A model generated the notes under the pieces. It was not told the DNA's origin. It ran no database searches and saw only the letters and a list, made by a program, of their open reading frames with translations. Both the position numbers and the translations under genes were made by a program. DNA of 9,895 bases from positions 1 to 9,895 of the forward strand of contig JAHKZT010000021.1 of NCBI GenBank assembly GCA_020626475.1. The letters run 5' to 3'. This document shows, piece by piece, positions 1 to 6,548 of this stretch. The number at the start of each line of letters is the position of its first letter. Positions within the stretch are counted from its first letter, which is position 1. The DNA is from a bacterium (GTDB lineage Bacteria; Patescibacteriota; Saccharimonadia; Saccharimonadales; Saccharimonadaceae).

Positions 1-731
1 GCTATAGATAAGTCAGCCGGACGCGCATTCTCGGAAATGCCATTTTTCTCGAAGCGCTTCAAAACATCTTCGCGCGACATCCTTAATCCGACCATTAAGT
101 TTGAAACAAGTTTCTTGCGTGGCGCAATGAAGCCCAGTTTAATTAGAGACATTGTTTTTTCGCTCGCAAGAGGCGATTCAAGCGGCTCCAAAATAACGAC
201 TTGACTATCCACTTTTGGTGGCGGCGTAAAGAACTCGCGACCAACAACCGGGCCAAGCGTTACCTTTGCGTAAATCTGCGCAGACAGGCCTAAGATAGAA
301 TAATCTCCCGGCTCTGCAGCTAAGCGCTCCGCTACTTCTTTCTGCATCAGTAGTACAATCTTCTCCGGGCGATGCGCTTCGTGTATAAATTTCTGAATGA
401 TCGGCGACGTGATGTAATACGGAATATTGCCAGCAACAACATATTTTTCGGGTAGATTTAGCTCATCTAAGTTCAGACTCAATACGTCCTTATGGACGAC
501 TTGTAGATTTTTACCAGGGAAAGATTTTGGTAAATTTTCTGCCAAACGATCATCTAATTCAACCGCAATTACCTTATCGAAAAATTGAAACAATGCGGAG
601 GTAAGAGTACCGAGGCCCGGACCAATTTCTACTACAGTATCGACACCGTCTACCGAGGCGTGATCTGCGATATCTATTAGAATGTCGCGATCCTTGAGCC
701 AGTTCTGACCTAGTGATTTCTTATTTTTCAT
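1..731 (-). CDS. rsmA: 16S rRNA (adenine1518/1519-N6) dimethyltransferase RsmA/KsgA, 3' end cut by window edge
   Basis: Translating from the ATG at 731 gives 243 residues running off the left edge. RsmA dimethylates two adjacent adenines in the 3'-terminal helix of 16S rRNA during late small-subunit assembly, using S-adenosylmethionine. Seen directly: N-terminal SLGQNWLKD (6-14), the SAM-binding motif VEIGPGLGTLT (34-44), acidic AVELD (56-60), the catalytic NxPY motif as NIPYYITSPI (102-111), and the late motif FFTPPPKVDSQVV (167-179). The family is usually about 260-275 residues, so only a short C-terminal piece is missing. The start codon follows the TAG stop of the upstream wall-protein gene with no gap, so translation is probably coupled; a G-rich stretch (GGGGTGG) in the end of that gene may serve as a weak ribosome-binding site. 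It is probably co-transcribed with tilS and the wall protein. Identification is very secure; only the C-terminus is unseen. Confidence 0.96.
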   Translation of the reverse strand, partial: MKNKKSLGQNWLKDRDILIDIADHASVDGVDTVVEIGPGLGTLTSALFQFFDKVIAVELDDRLAENLPKSFPGKNLQVVHKDVLSLNLDELNLPEKYVVAGNIPYYITSPIIQKFIHEAHRPEKIVLLMQKEVAERLAAEPGDYSILGLSAQIYAKVTLGPVVGREFFTPPPKVDSQVVILEPLESPLASEKTMSLIKLGFIAPRKKLVSNLMVGLRMSREDVLKRFEKNGISENARPADLSI

Positions 732-1928
732 CTACCACCACCCCTGAGCGCGCCAACGATTATAAGCATTTGACCAACTGCCATATCTACCGGTAGCATA
801 TTTAGTCGCGGAGCGTAATTGGCATACAGGATCATTCACCCAGTTACTCCCACAATCACTCGTTAAGCGAGCCTTGCTCGTTTGATATAGACCCCAATAT
901 TTACCATTCGTCGCATTCGGGCGCCATCCAGACTCATGCGAAATAATATAGTTTACGTAGCCATAATCCCCAGCAGAAATGCCTGCGGCCGCCATCCAAT
1001 CTTCGTGTGAGCCAGACGGAAGATTCAGTTTCATGCCAACTTTCACTTCTTGAGTCGTCGGCTCTTTAGTAACAACTTCGGATAACTTACGGCGTGATAG
1101 CTCAACGCCGTTCTTCATGTTTACTTCATACGTTACAGTCTTTTGACCATTTTCACCATATTTCGTCACTACACGCTTGCCATATTCCAAATCATAGTCC
1201 TGAATCGTTTTTTCACTAAAGGCAATTGTTTCTTCAGCCGTAATTGTCTGAATGCCTTGAGGCTGAATTGTAAAGCTCATGCCGTCTTTTATTTTCGTTT
1301 TCAAATCAACTGATACCCAGTTCTTTTCGGTATCGGTATCTATCTTTTGCTCTTTTAGCATCGCTCCAACAGTTTTTTGTTGGGTACGAATCGTAATTGC
1401 CTTACCGTAAAAGTTGACATTAACGCTCTTTGCGCGCTTGACTCTATACGCAACCATATTGCCACTTTCAAGAAGGCCTTCGTACGGAACCAGCTCAACT
1501 ACATCTGCATCATATAACTGAACTCCGGCATCAGTTACGATATCTTCCGGGTTAGTGCTCGCAGTTCGTACATGCTTCTTATGAAGACCATCCAACACGA
1601 TCAAATCCTGAGCACGATAAATATTAATATTGAAATCATCGGAAGAAATTGGCTCATCTAATGCTGGTTCAATTTTGTCGCCTTCACCCAATACAATATT
1701 TGTCCTAGCCAAAGCCTCACGAACAGTCTTCGCATCCGAGCGGACATTCATCCTTTCATCTTTATCAAAGAAGGAAATGAAGTGTGCGCCGCCTACGCCT
1801 TCGTCGTTGCTAGCGTTATCGGCGGCAAATACCGAATGCTGAGAAATTGATGCGACAAAAACAATACCAAAAATAAGAATAAACAGTGCTATAAGAGAGG
1901 TTTTAGCTCTCATCTTGCGCATTTTCAT
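732..1928 (-). CDS. Secreted RpfB/YabE-like wall protein: signal peptide, three DUF348, G5, lysozyme-like C-terminal domain
   Basis: A 398-residue exported protein. Basic start (KMRKMRAK), hydrophobic segment 11-27 and a VFA-AD junction at 33-37 suggest a signal peptide. Three DUF348 units follow (about 49-94, 108-148, 167-221), each with the pattern of a short strand pair and a 'T..TV..L' helix; then a G5 domain (about 228-300, with GxxxVTYEV and NGVELSRR). The C-terminal 90 residues (WMAAAGI, ISHESGW, WGLYQ, NDPVCQLR, GRYGSWSNAYNRW) resemble the transglycosylase/aggregation-promoting-factor lysozyme-like fold; Glu332 in HESGW is the likely catalytic acid, and Cys359/Cys369 could form a disulfide. 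Inferred role: cutting or remodelling peptidoglycan outside the membrane, like RpfB or YabE. It lies 9 nt after tilS and abuts rsmA. ATG 1928 is chosen because a -10 box sits just upstream; Met3 and Met6 are alternatives. Catalytic activity is inferred, not shown. Confidence 0.88.
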   Translation of the reverse strand: MKMRKMRAKTSLIALFILIFGIVFVASISQHSVFAADNASNDEGVGGAHFISFFDKDERMNVRSDAKTVREALARTNIVLGEGDKIEPALDEPISSDDFNINIYRAQDLIVLDGLHKKHVRTASTNPEDIVTDAGVQLYDADVVELVPYEGLLESGNMVAYRVKRAKSVNVNFYGKAITIRTQQKTVGAMLKEQKIDTDTEKNWVSVDLKTKIKDGMSFTIQPQGIQTITAEETIAFSEKTIQDYDLEYGKRVVTKYGENGQKTVTYEVNMKNGVELSRRKLSEVVTKEPTTQEVKVGMKLNLPSGSHEDWMAAAGISAGDYGYVNYIISHESGWRPNATNGKYWGLYQTSKARLTSDCGSNWVNDPVCQLRSATKYATGRYGSWSNAYNRWRAQGWW

Positions 1929-1936
1929 GCAAGTTC

Positions 1937-1945
1937 ATTATATCA
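1937..1945 (-). promoter_or_regulatory. Extended -10 (TGATATAAT) for the wall-protein gene, overlapping the tilS stop codon
   Basis: On the minus strand TGA-TATAAT is a perfect TGn extended -10. Its last base is 8 nt before ATG 1928, so a start about 7 nt downstream would put the mRNA 5' end at or within a couple of bases of the start codon. No Shine-Dalgarno or good -35 is visible. The tilS TAA stop lies inside the box. The wall protein and rsmA could therefore be transcribed independently of tilS. Confidence 0.55.
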
Positions 1946-2768
1946 CACGAAAGCTATATTTCCCGACCTCTAAGAAATGCTCCCGGTCTAAACTCAGCTT
2001 CTTATTTGGAGCGTACTCTCTTACTGCGTTAATGCACTTTTCTAACTGAGGACGTGTCAAAGATACACCATTCATTAATAGCCATTCGCGCATAATTTCT
2101 AGAGCACACTCGTGCGGAGATTCCAATATGAGCCGTTTTTGACAGTAACCAGCTTCCTCACCTTTGATAATTGCGGCCATTATTTCTTCGTATTCGCCGC
2201 GTATTTTTTTCTGCGAGACATATAGCTCCAAGAGCTTCGTTTTGTCTTCTTCAGATAATCCGCAAAGCTTCTCGCGTACGCGATTACGAAGATAATCCCC
2301 CTCCGTATTCGTCTGATCCTGGCGGAATGATAAATTATGTTCACATGCATAGCGATAAATATCTATCTTGCGCCAGTTCAATAATGGACGCTCGATATTA
2401 CTCGCACTCATTGGTGCTAAACCGCGCCAACCAGTACCGCGAATGATATTAATACAAATCGATTCCAAGACATCGTCGGCATGGTGCGCCACACAAACAA
2501 TACCATCATTTTTCTCTGCTAAAGAATTTAAAAAATCGTAGCGCGCCGTACGTGCTTTCAATTCGCTGCATTCCTCGCCAAGCTCAGCACAGCCAAGCAC
2601 GAACTGCAAGTCATATTCCTTCGCTAATCTCTCTACGAATTCCGCATCTTCATGAGAATTTGCGCGAATACCATGGTCAAAATGCGCCACAATCGGCTTC
2701 TCGTCTTTTAAAAGATGGAGCATGACTACCGAATCAATGCCGCCAGAGACCGCTAAGATTTTTTTCAT
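1938..2768 (-). CDS. tilS: tRNA(Ile) lysidine synthase TilS
   Basis: 276 residues. TilS uses ATP and lysine to convert C34 of the CAU-anticodon tRNA-Ile to lysidine, so that it reads AUA and is charged with isoleucine; it acts in the cytosol. Seen: the PP-loop SGGIDS (8-13), DHGIR (31-35), AHHADDVLES (94-103), RGTGWRGLAPM (110-120), RPLL (127-130) and RNRVRE (161-166), all in family order. The usual DDQ of the HHxDDQ motif reads DDV here. The protein starts almost at the PP-loop, with no N-terminal lead, and is shorter than the 430-residue E. coli form; the remaining 110 residues correspond to a reduced substrate-binding region. ATG 2768 is supported by a TATAAT box 8 nt upstream and the immediate PP-loop. 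It is divergent from the PRC-barrel gene and first in the tilS, wall-protein, rsmA cluster. Confidence 0.94.
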   Translation of the reverse strand: MKKILAVSGGIDSVVMLHLLKDEKPIVAHFDHGIRANSHEDAEFVERLAKEYDLQFVLGCAELGEECSELKARTARYDFLNSLAEKNDGIVCVAHHADDVLESICINIIRGTGWRGLAPMSASNIERPLLNWRKIDIYRYACEHNLSFRQDQTNTEGDYLRNRVREKLCGLSEEDKTKLLELYVSQKKIRGEYEEIMAAIIKGEEAGYCQKRLILESPHECALEIMREWLLMNGVSLTRPQLEKCINAVREYAPNKKLSLDREHFLEVGKYSFRVI

Positions 2769-2776
2769 TGTCTTTT

Positions 2777-2782
2777 ATTATA
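2777..2782 (-). promoter_or_regulatory. -10 box (TATAAT) for tilS, predicted leaderless
   Basis: A consensus TATAAT on the minus strand ends 8 nt before the tilS ATG, with no Shine-Dalgarno between. The expected transcription start is at or just before the start codon. No convincing -35 and no TGn extension are present. It shares a 57-bp intergenic space with the divergent PRC-barrel promoter. Confidence 0.5.
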
Positions 2783-2810
2783 GAGGAAAACAATATTTTT
2801 ATGCCGTTTA

Positions 2811-2819
2811 TGGTATAAT
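2811..2819 (+). promoter_or_regulatory. Extended -10 (TGGTATAAT) for the PRC-barrel gene, predicted leaderless
   Basis: TGG-TATAAT is a perfect TGn extended -10. Six bases separate it from ATG 2826, so the usual start 7 nt after the box falls on the A of the start codon. This excludes the TTG at 2820 as the translation start, because it would lie outside the transcript. No Shine-Dalgarno is present. Confidence 0.6.
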
Positions 2820-2825
2820 TTGCTT

Positions 2826-3455
2826 ATGTTATTGATTGGTTCAAAAGTTGCAAATATGCCAGTATTAAGTCTTCATGTCGGTGGTCCAGTAGCGGATATT
2901 CGCGAAGCAGTTATCGACCCCGAAGATTTGCGTGTTGTTGCATATACTCTAGATGGTCCAATCATTAAGAATGACCCAGAAGTCGGAAACATTCTAGATA
3001 CCCAGGATGTTCGAGAGGTTAGTGGTTCTGGCCTTATCGTAGATTCTACTGACCGCTTCACTACTCGTGAAGATGTTGTAAAATTCGACAAAATCATGGA
3101 CCTAAACTTCAATCTCGTCGGATTAAAGGTCGTTACGTCTAACGGTAAAAAACTAGGCAAAGTAGTCGATTACACTCTAGATTCTAGTACTTTTATGATT
3201 TACCAGTTAATCGTCCAGCGTCCTTTCATGTCTTCCCTTCTTGATCCAGAATTGACGATTAACCGTTCTCAGATTATCGAAATAGACGATTATAAAGTAA
3301 CCATCAAGCACGAAAAGGCTCAGGTTAAAATGCCGAAAGAAAAGAAGAAGGCCGAACCAGAAGAATTCGTACCAAACTTTACTAACCCTTTCCGAAAACC
3401 TGCTTACACTGAAGAAGATTCCATCGACGACAATTCTTCCGAAATGTCCGAATAA
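2826..3455 (+). CDS. PRC-barrel domain protein with two repeats and an acidic C-terminal tail
   Basis: 209 residues from ATG 2826 (a TTG two codons earlier is in frame but sits before the predicted mRNA start). Two PRC-barrel-like units are visible: about 1-75 (SKVANMPVLSL, DPEDLRVVAYTLDG, DVREVSGSGLIV) and about 90-165 (LVGLKVVTSNGKKLGKVVDYTLD, IYQLIVQ, INRSQIIEIDDYKVTI). A lysine-rich stretch (168-175) and an acidic, Ser-rich tail (176-209) follow. There is no signal peptide or membrane segment. PRC barrels are small beta-barrels found in RimM (rRNA maturation) and photosynthetic reaction-centre H subunits and often bind RNA or protein partners; the precise role here is unknown. It is alone on its strand, divergent from tilS, and its last 52 bp overlap recX in antisense. 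The domain call is good; no function is assigned. Confidence 0.82.
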   Translation: MLLIGSKVANMPVLSLHVGGPVADIREAVIDPEDLRVVAYTLDGPIIKNDPEVGNILDTQDVREVSGSGLIVDSTDRFTTREDVVKFDKIMDLNFNLVGLKVVTSNGKKLGKVVDYTLDSSTFMIYQLIVQRPFMSSLLDPELTINRSQIIEIDDYKVTIKHEKAQVKMPKEKKKAEPEEFVPNFTNPFRKPAYTEEDSIDDNSSEMSE

Positions 3456-4138
3456 TTAAAGCCCTGACGCAATAAATACTGCAGTAGTTTTTGCTGATCT
3501 GGATATTTTGACGCCTTTCGTGCGATTATCTTTCTCAACTCCGCTTTTTCATCGCGACCAGATTCAGATAGAACTTCATCAATGATCGACGCATCAATGC
3601 CTTTTTGCTGAAGCTCAATTCTTAGTTTCTTAGTACTAGTCCCCTTGCTTACATTACGATTCTCTACCCATAGCTCGGCAAAGCGCCTGTCATTCAAATA
3701 CCCGCGCTCATCTAGGCGATTCAAGACAAGCGGAACGAGGCTTGCGTCATATCCTTTTTTGAGCTGCGTAGAATACTCGCCAGTTTTACGGTTTTTTACT
3801 CGTATCTTTCGATCGAGCGTTTTACGTTTCAAATAATCGCGAATCTCCTTCGTAGAATGGGGGCGCATCAGAACATATTCGAGCGCGCGTGCATAAAATT
3901 TACCAAAATCGGATGCGCGTTTTAGCTCTTCTAATTCTTCAGCGGTATATTTGCGGTCAATTTTTACATGCAAATCGACAACCTGAGATATATCCAAAGA
4001 ACAAAAAAACTTATCATCGATATAGATATTAACGCGATTCCTATCACGGACCGCTTCCTTAATATCAGTTACGCGACGAGCTGCCGGCCTCGAAGTGCCG
4101 GCAGTCTCATTGTCGAAAATCGTATGCGTTTCAAGCAT
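3404..4138 (-). CDS. recX: Regulatory protein RecX
   Basis: 244 residues. RecX binds RecA filaments and restrains or modulates them. Seen: an N-terminal strand-rich part (RNRVNIYIDDKFFCSLDI, 33-50), then helical RecX modules: ALEYVLMRPHSTKEIRDYLKRK (85-106), VLNRLDERGYLNDRRFAELWVENR (138-161) with TSTKKLRIELQQKGI (167-181), and a third module around EKAELRKIIARKASKYPDQQKLLQYLLRQGF (197-227). Family hallmarks are GYLNDRRFA and the 'L..KGI' helix. A basic insertion (KIRVKNRKTGEYSTQLKKG, 111-129) separates modules one and two. It starts in the TAATG junction, sharing one base with the recA stop, so translation is coupled to recA. The first 22 residues look poorly conserved and cover a GC-rich hairpin. 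The last 17 codons overlap the PRC-barrel gene on the other strand. Identification is strong from both sequence and position. Confidence 0.92.
   Translation of the reverse strand: MLETHTIFDNETAGTSRPAARRVTDIKEAVRDRNRVNIYIDDKFFCSLDISQVVDLHVKIDRKYTAEELEELKRASDFGKFYARALEYVLMRPHSTKEIRDYLKRKTLDRKIRVKNRKTGEYSTQLKKGYDASLVPLVLNRLDERGYLNDRRFAELWVENRNVSKGTSTKKLRIELQQKGIDASIIDEVLSESGRDEKAELRKIIARKASKYPDQQKLLQYLLRQGFNYSDISEELSSMESSSV
4081..4104 (-). repeat. GC-rich perfect inverted repeat at the start of recX
   Basis: CTGCCGGC and GCCGGCAG form a perfect 8-bp stem around an 8-nt spacer, 34 to 57 nt downstream of the recX start codon. Two further pairs can form in the loop. No T-run follows on either strand, so it is not a standard intrinsic terminator. 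In recX mRNA it would be a stable hairpin just inside the coding region and could lower recX output relative to recA; this is inference. Confidence 0.6.
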
Positions 4139-5178
4139 TAGTTTTCGTCGTTCTTTGCAGCTTCACGAACCTTAGCTTCAATCTCAGCCATTAGTTCTGG
4201 CTTTTCTTTGAAGAGCTTCTTCACAGCTTCGCGGCCCTGACCAAGTGTCTCGCCATTATATTTCAGGAATGCGCCGGCTTTTTCCATTACGCCGTGACTT
4301 ACGGCAAGATCAAGCACATCACCAGTCTTACTGATGCCTTCGTTATACATAATGTCGAATTCAGCAGTACGGAATGGCGCCGCAATCTTATTTTTTACGA
4401 CTTTAATCTTCGTACGGTTGCCGGAAACGTTCTCGCCATCTTTGATTTGGCCAATGCGGCGAATATCAATGCGGACAGAAGCATAGAACTTTAGAGCATT
4501 GCCACCAGTAGTAGTCTCTGGATTACCGAACATCACGCCAATCTTCATGCGAATCTGATTGATAAAGATAACTGTAGCCTTAGTCTTACTAATGATACCG
4601 GTAAGCTTACGCATTGCCTGAGACATCAAGCGAGCCTGAAGGCCCATCTGAGCATCGCCCATATCGCCATCGATTTCTGCCTGAGGAACAAGTGCCGCAA
4701 CAGAGTCGACCACGATAAGGTCTACTGCGCCAGAACGGACCAAAGTCTCGCAGATTTCGAGAGCCTGCTCACCGTTGTCTGGCTGAGAAATTAATAAGTC
4801 TCCGGTATTAACACCAATTTTGCGCGCATAGGCTGGATCGAGAGCATGCTCCGCATCGATAAATGCAGCCTGTCCGCCCTGCTTTTGAATTTCCGCAATT
4901 GCATGCAATGCAAGCGTAGTTTTACCGGAAGATTCTGGGCCATAAATCTCAATAATACGCCCCTTTGGGTAGCCTCCACCAAGCGCTAAATCTAGCGCCA
5001 ACGAACCTGACGAAAATAGTTCTACATCAATCTTCGACTGATCGCCGAGCTTCATAATAGAACCATCGCCGAACTGCTTCGTAATCTGAGAGAGAGCAAG
5101 ATTCAATGCTTGCTTTTTACCGTCATCAACTTTGCTGTCGCCCACCAATTCCTGATCTTTCTGACTCTTCTTAGCCAT
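4138..5178 (-). CDS. recA: Recombinase RecA
   Basis: 346 residues, the usual length. RecA forms ATP-dependent filaments on single-stranded DNA, drives homologous pairing and strand exchange, and in many bacteria triggers LexA cleavage. Seen: Walker [10 protein letters not shown] (80-88), Walker B LIVVD (154-158), loop L1 around [20 protein letters not shown] (168-187), [20 protein letters not shown] (207-226, including loop L2), then [14 protein letters not shown] (230-243) and TKIKVVKNK (256-264). The C-terminus is a short charged tail ending KNDEN. ATG 5178 is supported by a strong Shine-Dalgarno (GGAGGT) 8 nt upstream. It follows a DUF5674-like gene by 41 bp and overlaps recX by one base, forming a three-gene cluster. 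A possible internal -10 lies in the upstream gap. No intein is visible. Identification is certain. Confidence 0.99.
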   Translation of the reverse strand: MAKKSQKDQELVGDSKVDDGKKQALNLALSQITKQFGDGSIMKLGDQSKIDVELFSSGSLALDLALGGGYPKGRIIEIYGPESSGKTTLALHAIAEIQKQGGQAAFIDAEHALDPAYARKIGVNTGDLLISQPDNGEQALEICETLVRSGAVDLIVVDSVAALVPQAEIDGDMGDAQMGLQARLMSQAMRKLTGIISKTKATVIFINQIRMKIGVMFGNPETTTGGNALKFYASVRIDIRRIGQIKDGENVSGNRTKIKVVKNKIAAPFRTAEFDIMYNEGISKTGDVLDLAVSHGVMEKAGAFLKYNGETLGQGREAVKKLFKEKPELMAEIEAKVREAAKNDEN

Positions 5179-5186
5179 TAGATTTT

Positions 5187-5192
5187 ACCTCC
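5187..5192 (-). promoter_or_regulatory. Strong Shine-Dalgarno (GGAGGT) of recA
   Basis: GGAGGT on the minus strand lies 8 nt before ATG 5178. It fixes the recA start and shows that this genome uses classical ribosome-binding sites for some genes, in contrast to the apparently leaderless genes nearby. Confidence 0.85.
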
Positions 5193-5205
5193 AATTTATA
5201 CTTAT

Positions 5206-5214
5206 ATTTTATCA
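5206..5214 (-). promoter_or_regulatory. Possible internal extended -10 (TGATAAAAT) upstream of recA
   Basis: TGA-TAAAAT on the minus strand is one base from the consensus extended -10 and would give recA a leader of about 20 nt carrying its Shine-Dalgarno. There is no recognisable -35. If real, recA-recX could be transcribed separately from the upstream small gene. Confidence 0.35.
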
Positions 5215-5219
5215 TCTGT

Positions 5220-5627
5220 TTAACAGAATGCGATAGTCGTATCCGATAAATCTTCCAAAGCTTCGTCGTCTTTGTTATTATCACTTCGGTAGACGGGTAG
5301 CTTCTCGAAGAAATAACGCAAGACTTTCTCAATATTTGCTTTATCTTCACTACTAAGTTCCCCTCTACCATTTACGGTAGGATTGCGACGATTTATCTGA
5401 GCGACATAATCAATCCTGCCCGTAGTCAAATCCAATCCAACGCCATATATATTTTCCGGAAGACTTCTTTTTACTAATAAGCAATCGCGCATATTCGCAA
5501 GATAATCATCACCTAGCGAGATGGTATAGTTAGACGGATCGACAGCGGCCCAAATATAATCTTCGCAATCCTGCTGAAGTTTTATTAATTCTCGTTTCTT
5601 TAATTGCACCCTTTTGTAAATCAGCAT
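5220..5627 (-). CDS. Small DUF5674-like protein of unknown function
   Basis: 135 residues, soluble, with no signal peptide or membrane segment. The basic N-terminus (YKRVQLKKRELIKLQQ, 4-19) is followed by a compact core: YIWAAVDPSNYTISLGDDYLA (24-44), DCLLVKRSLPENIYGVGLDL (48-67), RIDYVAQINRRNPTVNGRG (71-89) and a helix ending FFEKL (106-110); the last 25 residues are acidic and probably disordered. The order of elements (VVD, GDxxxA, LLxxGSxxENLWGxNL, acidic-x-INRRP-like) recalls DUF5674, a short family common in Patescibacteria; this is from memory of the family pattern and not proven. ATG 5627 is the first possible start after an in-frame TAA and has AAGGAG 12 nt upstream, a slightly long spacing. 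It heads the cluster with recA and recX, so a link to DNA repair is possible but unproven. Confidence 0.72.
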   Translation of the reverse strand: MLIYKRVQLKKRELIKLQQDCEDYIWAAVDPSNYTISLGDDYLANMRDCLLVKRSLPENIYGVGLDLTTGRIDYVAQINRRNPTVNGRGELSSEDKANIEKVLRYFFEKLPVYRSDNNKDDEALEDLSDTTIAFC

Positions 5628-5665
5628 ATTTCTTTAATGCTCCTTTATTAATTTTTATTCAGGTT

Positions 5666-5694
5666 AGAATACTCCCGATAGTAACGAGTGCGAA
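5666..5694 (-). promoter_or_regulatory. Possible promoter for the small gene-recA-recX cluster
   Basis: On the minus strand TTCGCA (5694-5689) and TATTCT (5671-5666) are separated by 17 bp; each matches four of six consensus bases. The predicted start near 5659 gives a leader of about 31 nt that includes the AAGGAG at 5645-5640. Weak match, but the spacing is ideal. Confidence 0.35.
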
Positions 5695-5722
5695 GCATAA
5701 GGATTTTATTTTTGGCACTTTT

Positions 5723-5753
5723 TTGAAAATATGTTCTAATATTATGTTAAAAT
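5723..5753 (+). promoter_or_regulatory. Probable yebC promoter (TTGAAA, TGTTAAAAT)
   Basis: TTGAAA at 5723-5728 and TAAAAT at 5748-5753 preceded by TG (extended -10, TGT). The 19-bp spacer is long, which the TGn extension could offset. It would give an mRNA leader of about 33 nt carrying AGAGGA, unlike the leaderless genes in this window. Confidence 0.45.
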
Positions 5754-5775
5754 AGAATAAATTAGAAGAAATACA

Positions 5776-5781
5776 AGAGGA
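5776..5781 (+). promoter_or_regulatory. Shine-Dalgarno (AGAGGA) of yebC
   Basis: AGAGGA lies 11 nt before ATG 5793. It supports that start, which begins with the invariant family N-terminus MSGHSKWA. Confidence 0.6.
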
Positions 5782-5792
5782 AATAATAACAG

Positions 5793-6494
5793 ATGAGTGG
5801 ACACAGTAAATGGGCAACCACCAAGCGTCAAAAGGCAGTCGTAGACGCAAAGCGCGGTGCGTTGTTTACAAAAATCGGTAACCAAATTGCGATCGCAGCA
5901 CGCAGTGGCACCGACCCATCAATGAATCCTTCGCTCGCGATGGTTCTAGAAAAAGCGCGTCTCGCGAACATGCCAAAGGCGAATATCGAGCGCGCGATTG
6001 CTCGCGTAGCCGACAAGAGCGCCGCAGCTCTTATCGAGGAAACTTATGAAGCTTATGGCCCTGGTGGCGTAGGTATTATCATCGAAGTCGCAACCGACAA
6101 TAAAAACCGCACCATGCCAGAAGTTCGCCACACCCTAGAAAAGAATGGCGGTCGCATGGCAGATCCAGGTTCGGTCATGTTCCAGTTTACCCGTAAAGGC
6201 GTTATCTTCACGAAGTCTAAGGGCGACGAAATTATGATGGCAGCTCTCGACGCCGGCGCAGAAGATGTTTCTGACGAAGATGACGGCACTACTATCTATA
6301 CTGTCGCTAGTGACCTCATGAAAGTTCGCGCCGCTTTGATCGATGCTGGCTACGAAATCGATTCCGCAGAACTTCAGTATGTTCCAAACAATACCGTTCC
6401 AGTCGAGGGTGAAACATCTGAAAAGGTCGAGAAGATTCTCGACGCAATCGACGACCTCGATGACGTAGTTGCAGTTCATACGAACGCAGAGTAA
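5793..6494 (+). CDS. yebC: YebC/PmpR family translation or transcription factor
   Basis: 233 residues, close to the family's 235-250. Seen: GHSKWA (3-8), DAKRG (18-22), a DP..NP segment (41-46), NMPK (59-62) followed by a helix with IERAI, EAYGPGG (86-92), TDNKNRT (101-107), NGGRM (118-122) and FTRKG (132-136), all in family order. YebC proteins were first described as DNA-binding regulators (PmpR, YebC); more recently members have been linked to relief of ribosome stalling at proline-rich stretches. Which applies here cannot be told from sequence. It is a single-gene unit: its own promoter and Shine-Dalgarno upstream, a strong terminator downstream. It is divergent from the recA cluster across a 165-bp gap. 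Family identity is very secure; the symbol is for the family. Confidence 0.95.
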   Translation: MSGHSKWATTKRQKAVVDAKRGALFTKIGNQIAIAARSGTDPSMNPSLAMVLEKARLANMPKANIERAIARVADKSAAALIEETYEAYGPGGVGIIIEVATDNKNRTMPEVRHTLEKNGGRMADPGSVMFQFTRKGVIFTKSKGDEIMMAALDAGAEDVSDEDDGTTIYTVASDLMKVRAALIDAGYEIDSAELQYVPNNTVPVEGETSEKVEKILDAIDDLDDVVAVHTNAE

Positions 6495-6507
6495 TCATTT
6501 CAAATTC

Positions 6508-6538
6508 AAAAAAAGAGCCTTATAAAAGGCTCTTTTTT
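6508..6538 (+). terminator. Intrinsic terminator after yebC, probably bidirectional
   Basis: GAGCCTT and AAGGCTC pair around an ATAA loop, flanked by an A-run (6508-6514) and a T-run (6533-6538) that extend the stem to about 13 bp. The T-run on the plus strand fits termination of yebC, which ends 14 nt upstream. The A-run would serve the other strand, though no minus-strand gene reads into it here. Confidence 0.9.
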
Positions 6539-6548
6539 ATGCCGCGAG

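Noticed and set aside
2820..2825. In-frame TTG giving the PRC-barrel protein two more residues
   Set aside because: It directly follows the TATAAT box and lies before the expected transcription start; ATG 2826 fits better.
4081..4104. Treating the recX hairpin as an intrinsic terminator
   Set aside because: No T-run follows the stem on either strand.
5659..5850. Minus-strand open frame of 63 codons across the yebC upstream region
   Set aside because: It overlaps the yebC start and its promoter, and has no ribosome-binding site; hydrophobic content reflects AT-rich DNA.
6135..6479. 114-codon minus-strand frame opposite yebC
   Set aside because: It mirrors the codon pattern of yebC, has no start signal and no family resemblance.
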